This document shows positions 1-6,624 of a stretch of 42,960 nt of DNA, piece after piece (position 1 is the first letter of the stretch; each line of letters begins with the position of its first letter). The notes beneath the pieces were generated by a model. The model saw only the letters and a list, made by a program, of their open reading frames with translations, ran no database searches and was not told where the DNA came from. Origin of the DNA: Amycolatopsis acididurans. Lineage in GTDB: Bacteria > Actinomycetota > Actinomycetes > Mycobacteriales > Pseudonocardiaceae. The stretch is taken from the NCBI RefSeq assembly GCF_012328925.1, contig NZ_JAAXLS010000055.1:1-42960 (forward strand), given 5' to 3'. The translations under genes were made by a program, and so were the position numbers.

Positions 1-1
1 G

Positions 2-85
2 AAACGCTGGACGATGCGGTGGAAACCCGCGCTGAACGCGTTCGAGATCGCCTTCGACGGCCGTCTGGCCGCCGGACGCAAGTAG
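2..85 (+). CDS. IS256-family (mutator) transposase, C-terminal fragment
   Basis: This frame is open from the left edge to a TAG stop and encodes 27 residues containing MRWKPALNAFEIAFDGRL. That pattern (RWK-ALNAF-I-FDGR) is typical of the extreme C-terminus of IS256/mutator transposases, DDE enzymes that move their element by cut-and-paste or copy-out. The rest of the gene lies outside the window, so it cannot be said whether it is intact. A plausible terminal inverted repeat follows 15 bases after the stop. The family call rests on this short tail only. Confidence 0.6.
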   Translation, partial: KRWTMRWKPALNAFEIAFDGRLAAGRK

Positions 86-99
86 TTCCCCTTCAACCC

Positions 100-126
100 G
101 AGTTACACCGCTCGTTTGACAGACCC
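100..126. mobile_element. putative right terminal inverted repeat of the IS256-type element
   Basis: Read inward on the minus strand, the element end is GGGTCTGTCAAACGAGCGGT followed by GTAACTC. Actinobacterial IS256-family ends commonly start GGGTCTGTCAAA, and the position just after the transposase stop fits. The left end and any target duplication are outside the window, so this is an inference from one end. Confidence 0.5.
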
Positions 127-345
127 GCGCGGGTGGGAAAGTCGGACATACGTGTCCGCTGGATGAGCACGTTCTTGGCGAACACGACAAGGCGTCGGTC
201 TTCGATCGCCGTGCGCAGCGCATAAGCGGTCAGCGTTTGCCTCAGTTCGGTGCGCGTATAGGCGCCGTGAAGGCCTCCAGGTAAAGCGGTCACGCTTCGA
301 CAGTGACGCAATTTCGGTACGCGTAGGGGAAGAACCTTGCGCCAT
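127..345. other. intergenic stretch beside the IS end, no confident gene
   Basis: About 220 bases without a convincing gene. The stretch holds a perfect 6-4-6 dyad, CGGACATACGTGTCCG, at 143-158. A minus-strand open frame (407 to 93) runs through it and across the presumed IS boundary. It has no recognisable domain and could be a remnant of a gene broken by the insertion or mere chance. Confidence 0.4.
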
Positions 346-372
346 TGTGGACAACTGGGAGGTTGTGGATAA
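346..372 (-). other. pair of consensus DnaA boxes
   Basis: On the minus strand the sequence reads TTATCCACA (372-364) and, 18 bp further on, TTGTCCACA (354-346). TTATCCACA is the classic DnaA box and TTGTCCACA is the form favoured in high-GC actinobacteria. Both are exact 9-mers in the same orientation. No dnaA, dnaN or gyrB lies nearby, so this is not evidently oriC. It could be a DnaA-titrating or DnaA-regulated site. Confidence 0.6.
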
Positions 373-390
373 GTGGGCTCGCGCGAAGAT

Positions 391-646
391 CCCCGACTCA
401 GCCGCACGGAACCGCCGACTCACGAGGCGCGGAAGCGCGACTCGGGCGCGCAGAAGCCTCGACTCGCGCTTGCGGAACACCCGACTCGGGCGCATAGAAA
501 GCCCGACTCGGACGTACAGAAATTTCGACTCGCGCTTGCGGAACACCCGACTCGGGCACACAGAAAGCCCAACTCGCGCCGACAGAAACCCCCGACTCGG
601 GCGCGTGGAAAGCCCGACTCGGGCGCTTGGAAGTCTGGACTCGCGG
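391..646 (-). repeat. 22-bp tandem array, 12 units, directly downstream of the DUF3592 gene
   Basis: The plus-strand core GACTC (once AACTC) occurs at 395, 417, 439, 461, 483, 505, 527, 549, 571, 594, 616 and 638. All steps are 22 bases except one of 23. The best-conserved part is CGACTCGGGCGC, followed by a looser segment usually ending GAAAGCC or GGAACACC. Many units contain the odd-centred palindrome CCCGACTCGGG. On the minus strand the array starts 4 bases after the TAA stop of the DUF3592 gene and runs outward, so it probably forms that gene's 3' transcribed region. There are no unique spacers, so it is not a CRISPR. Function unknown. Confidence 0.9.
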
Positions 647-1102
647 TTAGTCGGCTGGGACCAGGTCGGGTGCCGGGGTTGTCTTTGGGCGGGTTCGGTG
701 CCGGATCCACCACAGCAAGCCACTCGCGATGGCCCAGGTGATCAGGGCCGTGGTGCCCAACGGCAGCAGCGTCAGCGTCGCCGTACGGCCGGCGACCCGT
801 GCCAGCTCCGGGTTCGCCGTGTCGTACTCGATCCGCACCAGATCCCCGGCGACCAGGCCGCCCGGGTACAGCACCCCGTTGGCCGGGATGTGCACCACGC
901 CGTCCGGGGTCGCGAACCGGATGATCGTCCGGTCCCACGACACCGAGTCCACCTGCGCGTTGGTCGTGCCCAGATTGCCCGTGATCGCGCTGTCGTTCCG
1001 GATGGCCGCGAGCAGCAGCCCGACGCACAGCACGGTGATCATCACCGCCACGCCGAGCACCACACGACGGCCGATCCGCCACCGCTGCTCGCTCTTCGTC
1101 AC
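647..1102 (-). CDS. DUF3592 domain membrane protein
   Basis: 151 residues starting at GTG. Two membrane segments are visible, at about residues 12-34 and 110-133. They enclose a small extracytoplasmic beta-rich region of about 75 residues with the motif VHIPANGVLYPGGLVAGDLV, followed by a short basic tail. This layout is that of DUF3592 proteins, which have no assigned function. The start overlaps the stop of the upstream M1 peptidase gene (GTGA), so translation is probably coupled. The TAA stop is followed within four bases by a 22-bp repeat array. Confidence 0.8.
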   Translation of the reverse strand: MTKSEQRWRIGRRVVLGVAVMITVLCVGLLLAAIRNDSAITGNLGTTNAQVDSVSWDRTIIRFATPDGVVHIPANGVLYPGGLVAGDLVRIEYDTANPELARVAGRTATLTLLPLGTTALITWAIASGLLWWIRHRTRPKTTPAPDLVPAD

Positions 1103-2604
1103 GAACCCGAGGATAGCGACGCCGCCAACTGGGCATGCGTCCGCTGGATCCCCGCGTACGACTTCGGCACCGACCGTGCGGCCGGCACGCTAGCCCCGTT
1201 CGGCCCCACCGCGGGCTTGCCCGCCTTGAACAGCCACGTGTTGAACAAGTCCCGCAACGATTTCCCGGAGATCGTCTCCGCCAGCACGATGAAGTCGTCG
1301 ATCCGCGCGTCGCCGCCCTTGCGTTCGGCCACCCACGTCCGCAGGATCTTGAAGAACGCGTCGTCGCCGACGGCGGTCCGTAGCGCCTGCACCGCCAGCG
1401 CGCCCCGGTCGTACACGGCATCGTCGAACTGGTCGGCCACCCCCGGATCGCCCGGCAGCACCTTCCACAGGGGGTTGTCGGCCGGGTGCGAGTCGTAGAC
1501 GTACTGCGCCAGTTCAGCCGGCGTGCCCTCGCCTTCGTGCTCCGACCACAGGTACTCGGCGTAGCTGGCGAAGCCCTCGTTGAGCCACATGTCACTCCAG
1601 CGCCCCAGCGACACCGAGTCGCCGAACCACTGGTGCGCGTTCTCGTGCGCCACGACCGGCGTGTTGCTGCCCGAGGTGAAGAACTTGTCGCTGTAGACCG
1701 GCCGTGTCTGCGCCTCCAACGCGAAATTGAGCCCGGTCGACACCACACCGCCCTGCGCCTCGAACGGATAAGGCCCGAACTGCGCGGCCAGGAACTCGTT
1801 GATCTCCGGAGTCCGCTCGACGCTCGCCTTGGCCGCGTCCAGCGACGCGCCCGCCGCCGGGTCGTACGCGGTGACGAACGGCTGCCCGGCCGGTGTAGTC
1901 GCCTGGTCCACGTCGAACGCACCGACCTCGAGCGTGGCCAGATAGGTGGCCTGCGGCTGGGTGCTGCGCCAGTTCCACCGGGTCCAGCCCGCGCGCTGCT
2001 TGGTCTTGCGCACGAGCGTGCCGTTGGACAGCGCGGCGACGTTGTCGGGCACCTCCACCGAAACGTCGTAGGTGGCCTTGTCGGTCGGGTGGTCGTTCGC
2101 GGGGAACCACCACTGCGAGTTCTGTGGCTCGTCGACCGCGAGCGCCCCGTCCGGCGTCTTCTTCCATGCCGTGTAGTTGTCGATGACGACCTTGGACGGG
2201 GTGTCGGCGTAGCTGACCACGACCGTGATCGCCTTACCCTTGGCCAGCGGCTTCACGGGCGTCACGACGACCTCGCCCGGCCGCTCGGCGCGAAAACCGG
2301 CCGGTGCGTTGTCGACGCGGATCGAGTCGACGTGCAGCCCGAAGTCGAGGTCGAAGCTGGACAGCTCCTGGGTGGTCGTCGCGACGATCGTGGTGGTGCC
2401 GGACAGTTCGTCGGTGGCGGGCTGGTAGGTCAGGCGGATGTCGTAGTGCGCGACGTCGTAGCCGCCGTTGCCGGCGTAGGGGTAGTAGGAATCGCCGACC
2501 CCTGAGGCCCCGGGCGCGGGGGTAGCGCTGGCCGAAGTGGTGAACAGTGTGATCGCGATGCCCGTGGCGATTGCCCCCAGGCCCGCGCGGGTTCGCAGGC
2601 GCAT
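1099..2604 (-). CDS. secreted M1-family zinc metallopeptidase
   Basis: 501 residues from an ATG. Residues 1-28 look like a Sec signal peptide (basic start, hydrophobic stretch, cut near SASATPAPG), so the enzyme should be exported. The M1 zinc signature is present: HENAHQW near residue 318 with the third ligand in NEGFASYAEY about 18 residues later. An N-terminal beta-sandwich precedes the catalytic part, as in the family. Family members remove N-terminal amino acids from peptides; the substrate here is unknown. It lacks the large C-terminal domain of full-length aminopeptidase N, as many actinobacterial secreted M1 enzymes do. The chosen ATG has TACGTT seven bases upstream, suggesting a leaderless mRNA. 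An in-frame longer form would overlap menD and is rejected. Confidence 0.85.
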   Translation of the reverse strand: MRLRTRAGLGAIATGIAITLFTTSASATPAPGASGVGDSYYPYAGNGGYDVAHYDIRLTYQPATDELSGTTTIVATTTQELSSFDLDFGLHVDSIRVDNAPAGFRAERPGEVVVTPVKPLAKGKAITVVVSYADTPSKVVIDNYTAWKKTPDGALAVDEPQNSQWWFPANDHPTDKATYDVSVEVPDNVAALSNGTLVRKTKQRAGWTRWNWRSTQPQATYLATLEVGAFDVDQATTPAGQPFVTAYDPAAGASLDAAKASVERTPEINEFLAAQFGPYPFEAQGGVVSTGLNFALEAQTRPVYSDKFFTSGSNTPVVAHENAHQWFGDSVSLGRWSDMWLNEGFASYAEYLWSEHEGEGTPAELAQYVYDSHPADNPLWKVLPGDPGVADQFDDAVYDRGALAVQALRTAVGDDAFFKILRTWVAERKGGDARIDDFIVLAETISGKSLRDLFNTWLFKAGKPAVGPNGASVPAARSVPKSYAGIQRTHAQLAASLSSGS

Positions 2605-2611
2605 GGCGACG

Positions 2612-2617
2612 AACGTA
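2612..2617 (-). promoter_or_regulatory. putative -10 element of a leaderless M1 peptidase mRNA
   Basis: TACGTT on the minus strand lies exactly seven bases before the ATG at 2604, the spacing expected if transcription starts at or next to the start codon. No clear -35 is visible. It overlaps the inner end of a TATCCGG-N11-CCGGATA dyad by two bases. Confidence 0.4.
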
Positions 2618-2640
2618 TCCGGAAAATGTTCACCCGGATA
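2616..2640. promoter_or_regulatory. inverted repeat TATCCGG-N11-CCGGATA
   Basis: Perfect seven-base arms at 2616-2622 and 2634-2640 within the 53-base gap between menD and the M1 peptidase gene. It overlaps the likely -10 of the peptidase promoter, so an operator is as likely as a weak menD terminator hairpin. Confidence 0.45.
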
Positions 2641-2657
2641 CAGCCCAAAGAAGGGTC

Positions 2658-4316
2658 TTACCGACCGAGCGCCGTTGACACGGCCGAACGCACGCGAGAG
2701 TGCAAGTCGCGATGGCGCGAACGGTCCACTCGCACCTCCACGACTCGTAACCCCGGCGCTGGACGCAGTGCTTCCCGGAACTCCGCCAAAGTGCCCGCGA
2801 CCTGGTGGGGAACGCCGAAACCGGCACACAGAGAACCCAGATCGGCGCCATGCGGAGTGCCGAAGACGCGCTCGAACGAATCGCTGTGTTCTGGCGCGCC
2901 CTGTTCGAGCAGCGAGAAGATCCCACCACCGTCGTCGTTGAGCACCACGATCGTCAGATCGGGCCGGTCGTCGGCGAGCAGCGCGTTCACGTCATGCAGG
3001 AAAGTGAGGTCACCCAGCAATGCGTAGGAGTGCCCCCGGTGCACACTCGCGGCACCGATCGCGGTCGACACCGTTCCGTCGATGCCGGCCACGCCCCGGT
3101 TGCGGTGTACGAGCACATCGGGCCGGATCCGTCCCGCCAGCGCCACGTCCCGCGCCGGATTCGACGATCCCACCACCAGCAGCGCCTCCGCGGGCAGCGC
3201 GTCGACCAGTTCGGCGGCCACGCGCAGACCGCTGGGCCACTGCTCGCGCCGCAACGCGGTGCTCAACGCCTCGGTCGCGGCTCGGTCCGCCTTCTGCCAG
3301 CTCGCGAGCCATTCGGGATCGGCGGGTTTGGTCGGCTCGTCGAACCACTGCCCCACCTGCCGGACGTTGTGCGCCGGCGCGGGCCAGTCCGAGTCCGGCC
3401 GCACCAGCAGCACTTCGACATCGGAGTCGGACAGCAGGGCCTGCACCTGGCGGAACACCGTCGGCCGCCCGATGCACAGCACCTGTTCCGGGCGGTGCCG
3501 CGCGATGAAACCCTCCGCACCCAGCAGCCACACGCCGCTGGCGATCGCCGTGGAACCGGACAACCCGAGCCCGCCGGTCTCCGACACCACCGGCCAGCCG
3601 TGGCGCTCCGCCCATTCGCTGGCCGCGCGCACCCCGCTGTCGCAGGCGATGACCAGGCCACAGCGCGCCGAGGGCACCACGAACGAGGGCAGCGCGCCGA
3701 AGTCCGGCAGCTCCGTCCAGCGGGCGCCGCCGGGCCTGCCGTCGAGGGACTCATACCACTCGGAGTCGCCATCGGGCACCAGCGGCTCACGGAACGGCAC
3801 GTTGAGGTGCACGGGTCCGCAGCGCCATTCGCCGTACGCGGCGTTCCAGGCGCGGCAGATCTGGCTGCGCCAGTAGGCGTTCTGTCCGGCGCGGCGCTCG
3901 GCCACGGCCAGTTCGTCGTAGTAGCGCACGGCGTTGCCGTACAGGCGCTGCTGGTCGATGACCTGGTTGGCCCCGGCGGCGCGCAGTTCGGGCGGCCGGT
4001 CCGCGGTCAGCACGATCAGCGGCACCCCGGCGCGATCGGCCTCCAGCACGGCGGGGTGGAAGTTCGCGGCCGCGGTTCCCGAGGTGCAGACCACGGCGAC
4101 GGGACGTCCGGTGCGCGCGGCGATGCCCAGCGCAAGGAAGGCGGCGCCGCGTTCGTCGATGCGCACGTGCAGCTGCAGCCGTCCGGCGGTGGCCGCCTCG
4201 TGCAACGCCAGGGACAGCGGCGCGTTGCGGGAGCCGGGGCACAGGACGACGTGGGAAACGGTGTTGCGGACGAGCTCATCGACGAGGACCTTGGCCTGCG
4301 CTGTCGACGGGTTCAC
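2658..4316 (-). CDS. menD: 2-succinyl-5-enolpyruvyl-6-hydroxy-3-cyclohexene-1-carboxylate synthase MenD
   Basis: 552 residues from GTG, with GGGAGG placed before it. MenD is the thiamine-diphosphate enzyme that joins isochorismate and 2-oxoglutarate in menaquinone synthesis. Visible family features are the N-terminal LCPGSRNAPLSLAL, the IDERGAAFLALG segment with the cofactor-activating Glu, CTSGTAAANFHPAVLEA, and the C-terminal diphosphate-binding stretch GDLTFLHD...NDDGGGIFSLLEQG. Length is normal for the family. It is divergent from menB across a 57-base gap, so the two probably share a control region. The open frame extends further upstream, but that part overlaps the promoter region and lacks a ribosome site. 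Confidence 0.95.
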   Translation of the reverse strand: MNPSTAQAKVLVDELVRNTVSHVVLCPGSRNAPLSLALHEAATAGRLQLHVRIDERGAAFLALGIAARTGRPVAVVCTSGTAAANFHPAVLEADRAGVPLIVLTADRPPELRAAGANQVIDQQRLYGNAVRYYDELAVAERRAGQNAYWRSQICRAWNAAYGEWRCGPVHLNVPFREPLVPDGDSEWYESLDGRPGGARWTELPDFGALPSFVVPSARCGLVIACDSGVRAASEWAERHGWPVVSETGGLGLSGSTAIASGVWLLGAEGFIARHRPEQVLCIGRPTVFRQVQALLSDSDVEVLLVRPDSDWPAPAHNVRQVGQWFDEPTKPADPEWLASWQKADRAATEALSTALRREQWPSGLRVAAELVDALPAEALLVVGSSNPARDVALAGRIRPDVLVHRNRGVAGIDGTVSTAIGAASVHRGHSYALLGDLTFLHDVNALLADDRPDLTIVVLNDDGGGIFSLLEQGAPEHSDSFERVFGTPHGADLGSLCAGFGVPHQVAGTLAEFREALRPAPGLRVVEVRVDRSRHRDLHSRVRSAVSTALGR

Positions 4317-4360
4317 CAGGCGCCTCCCGGTGTGTCGTCCGTCATCATGGCCACACGTCC

Positions 4361-4366
4361 TATTCT
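4361..4366 (+). promoter_or_regulatory. putative -10 element of a leaderless menB mRNA
   Basis: TATTCT ends seven bases before the GTG at 4374, so transcription should start at or next to the start codon. There is no Shine-Dalgarno sequence upstream. The same hexamer and spacing recur before the gene at 18998. Confidence 0.45.
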
Positions 4367-4373
4367 CCCAAAC

Positions 4374-5297
4374 GTGCATGACGCCCAGGTTTCCGAGCTA
4401 TTCGACCCGACCGCGTGGACCGAAGTCGAGGGTTTCGGGTTCACCGACATCACCTACCACCGCTCCGCTGAGGCACGCTCTGGCAAGCGCGTCGTGCGCA
4501 TCGCGTTCGACCGGCCCGAGGTCCGCAACGCCTTCCGGCCGCACACTGTGGACGAGCTCTACCGCGCGCTGGACCACGCGCGGATGAGCTCGGACGTGGG
4601 GTGCGTCCTGCTCACCGGGAACGGCCCGTCGCCCAGGGACGGCGGGTGGGCATTTTGTTCCGGTGGTGACCAGCGTATTAGGGGACGGTCGGGCTATCAG
4701 TACGCGAGCGGCGAGACCTCCGACACGGTGGACCCGGCGCGGGCCGGCCGCCTGCACATTCTCGAAGTTCAGCGGCTCATCAGGTTCATGCCGAAGGTGG
4801 TGATCTGCGTCGTGCCGGGGTGGGCCGCCGGTGGCGGTCACTCGCTGCACGCGGTGTGCGATCTGACCCTCGCCTCGGCCGAGCACGCCCGCTTCAAGCA
4901 GACCGACGCCGACGTGGGTTCCTTCGACGGCGGGTACGGATCGGCCTACCTGGCCAGGCAGGTCGGGCAGAAGTTCGCGCGCGAGATCTTCTTCCTCGGC
5001 CGCGAGTACACCGCGCAGCAGATGCACGAGATGGGCGCGGTCAACGCCGCCGTGCCGCACGCATCGCTCGAGGCGGAGGCCCTGCAGTGGGCGTGGGAGA
5101 TCAACGGCAAATCGCCGACGGCGCAGCGGATGCTGAAGTACTCGTTCAACCTGATCGACGACGGACTGGTCGGCCAGCAGCTCTTCGCCGGCGAGACCAC
5201 ACGGCTGGCGTACATGCAGGACGAGGCGGTCGAGGGCCGGGACGCGTTTCTGGAGAAGCGCTCGCCCGACTGGTCGAACTTCCCGTACTACTACTGA
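4374..5297 (+). CDS. menB: 1,4-dihydroxy-2-naphthoyl-CoA synthase MenB
   Basis: 307 residues if started at the GTG; an in-frame ATG at 4347 is the alternative. MenB is a crotonase-fold enzyme that closes the second ring from o-succinylbenzoyl-CoA. Diagnostic parts are FCSGGDQRIRG (about residue 95), the oxyanion-hole segment WAAGGGHSLHAVCDLTLAS (about 149), TDADVGSFDGGYGSAYLAR (about 177) and the C-terminal SPDWSNFPYYY, all characteristic of MenB rather than other enoyl-CoA hydratases. The GTG is preferred because a TATTCT -10 lies seven bases before it. menE follows 10 bases after the stop, probably in one transcript. Confidence 0.95.
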   Translation: MHDAQVSELFDPTAWTEVEGFGFTDITYHRSAEARSGKRVVRIAFDRPEVRNAFRPHTVDELYRALDHARMSSDVGCVLLTGNGPSPRDGGWAFCSGGDQRIRGRSGYQYASGETSDTVDPARAGRLHILEVQRLIRFMPKVVICVVPGWAAGGGHSLHAVCDLTLASAEHARFKQTDADVGSFDGGYGSAYLARQVGQKFAREIFFLGREYTAQQMHEMGAVNAAVPHASLEAEALQWAWEINGKSPTAQRMLKYSFNLIDDGLVGQQLFAGETTRLAYMQDEAVEGRDAFLEKRSPDWSNFPYYY

Positions 5298-5307
5298 GGC
5301 CGGGCAC

Positions 5308-6432
5308 GTGCGCGAAGTCTGGATCGACGGCTCGTTCGACGAGCTGAGGAACGCCGTCGCCGAGGCACTCGACGGTGGTGCGGCCGTGCTGCCGCTGGCG
5401 CCGGGTTCCTCGGCGTTGCGGGACGCCATGTCGCCGTCGGAACCCGTCGAGTCGGGTACGGCTGTGATCATCGCGACATCGGGCTCGACCGGTGAGCCGA
5501 AGGGCGTGCTCCTGTCCGCGGACGCGCTGCGGGCGTCGGCGACCGCGACGCACCGGCGGCTCGGCGGTGCCGGGCACTGGCTGCTGGCCACGCCCGCCCA
5601 GTACATCGGCGGCCTGCAGGTGATCGTGCGGTCGCTGGTCGCCGGGACCACGTGCGTGCCGCTGCCGCCCGGCCCGTTCCGCCCGGAGCGCTTCGCCGAG
5701 GCGGCGGCGCTGGTGGGCGGCAGCCCGCGCTACACGGCGCTGGTGCCGACGCAGCTGACCCGCCTGTTCGACGCCGGCGGCGCCGGGCTCGAGGCGGCGC
5801 GCTCCTTCGACGCGGTCATCATCGGCGCCGCGGCGACCTCGGGCGCGCTGCGCGAACGGGCCGCTGAAGCCGGCGTGCGGATCATCCCGTCGTACGGGAT
5901 GAGCGAGACCGCAAGCGGTTGCGTCTACGACGGCGTGCCGCTGGACGGAGTGCGGGCCGAGATCGCCGGGGACGGCCGGGTCCTGCTGTCGGGCCCGGTC
6001 CTCGCGCACGGCTACCGCCTGCGTCCCGATCTGACGGCCGAGACGTTCGTCGACGGCTGGTTCCGCACCGGCGACCGCGGGCGCCTGGTCGACGGGCGGC
6101 TGGAGGTCCTCGGCCGGATGGACGACGTGATCAACACCGGGGGCGTCAAGGTTTCCGCCGCCGCCATCGAGCGTGTCCTGGCGGGCTGCCCGGGCGTGCG
6201 CGATTCGTGCGTGGTGGGCCTGCCGGATCCGGAATGGGGCGAGATCGTCGCCGCCGCGGTGATTCCGGAAGGTGACGCACCGGCGGTGCCGGACCTGCGC
6301 GCCGCCGTCCGCGCCACCGCGGGAGCCGCCGCGGTGCCCAAGCGCGTCGAGTTCGTGGACGCGCTGCCGTTGCGTGGGCCCGGCAAGATCGACCGCGCGG
6401 GCGTGCTGAAAATGTTCAACCAACTCAGTTGA
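5308..6432 (+). CDS. menE: o-succinylbenzoate--CoA ligase MenE
   Basis: 374 residues from GTG. It activates o-succinylbenzoate as an AMP ester and transfers it to CoA, the step before MenB. The adenylate-forming core is clear: ATSGSTGEPKGVLLS (about residue 55), PSYGMSETASG (about 195), GWFRTGDRGRL with the following GRMDDVINTGGVKV, and the C-terminal catalytic Lys in GPGKIDRAGV. It is shorter than enterobacterial MenE because the N-terminal subdomain is reduced, which is usual in actinobacteria. It lies directly after menB. Confidence 0.92.
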   Translation: MREVWIDGSFDELRNAVAEALDGGAAVLPLAPGSSALRDAMSPSEPVESGTAVIIATSGSTGEPKGVLLSADALRASATATHRRLGGAGHWLLATPAQYIGGLQVIVRSLVAGTTCVPLPPGPFRPERFAEAAALVGGSPRYTALVPTQLTRLFDAGGAGLEAARSFDAVIIGAAATSGALRERAAEAGVRIIPSYGMSETASGCVYDGVPLDGVRAEIAGDGRVLLSGPVLAHGYRLRPDLTAETFVDGWFRTGDRGRLVDGRLEVLGRMDDVINTGGVKVSAAAIERVLAGCPGVRDSCVVGLPDPEWGEIVAAAVIPEGDAPAVPDLRAAVRATAGAAAVPKRVEFVDALPLRGPGKIDRAGVLKMFNQLS

Positions 6433-6458
6433 CAAATTCCAACGCGGCCACGTTCACT
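6429..6458 (+). promoter_or_regulatory. putative promoter TTGACA-18-TTCACT
   Basis: A consensus -35 TTGACA at 6429-6434 overlaps the menE stop codon. An 18-base spacer leads to TTCACT at 6453-6458, seven bases before the ATG of the small secreted peptide. The -10 match is weak but the -35 is exact. Confidence 0.4.
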
Positions 6459-6465
6459 CGAAAGC

Positions 6466-6600
6466 ATGATCTCGCCAAAGCGTGCCCTGGTCGCGGCGGT
6501 TCTCGCGCTCGCCGCACTGGCTGTTCCGATGACCGCGTCCGCGACCGAGCTGCCGGGCTCGGGCACCCTCACCTGGAGCGTCCCGCTCGACGGGGAGTAA
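6466..6600 (+). CDS. small secreted peptide of unknown function
   Basis: 44 codons from ATG to TAA between menE and menA. The product starts MISPKRALVAAVLALAALAV and continues PMTASATELPGSGTLTWSVP: a textbook Sec signal peptide with a likely cut after SASA or ASAT, leaving a mature peptide of about 15-17 residues. I do not recognise it. It may be a genuine tiny exported peptide or the remnant of a longer secreted protein cut by an early stop. The signal-peptide character and the upstream TTGACA argue that it is or was expressed. Confidence 0.45.
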   Translation: MISPKRALVAAVLALAALAVPMTASATELPGSGTLTWSVPLDGE

Positions 6601-6624
6601 CGGCCGTCCCCCAAAATGGGTGAC

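Noticed and set aside
391..646. The repeat array as a CRISPR
   Set aside because: Units are contiguous 22-mers without unique spacers and there are no cas genes in the window.
347..1498. Long plus-strand open frame and a 500-residue minus-strand frame across the array
   Set aside because: The 22-bp repeat and high GC remove stop codons in several frames. The products are Arg/Pro-rich repeats antisense to the real DUF3592 and M1 peptidase genes.
2805..4346. Upstream extension of the menB frame
   Set aside because: It runs antisense through all of menD, which is clearly the real gene. MenB homology starts only at about 4374.
4398..6435. Long minus-strand frames opposite menB and menE
   Set aside because: Antisense shadows of well-conserved enzymes; composition is His/Arg-rich with no domain.
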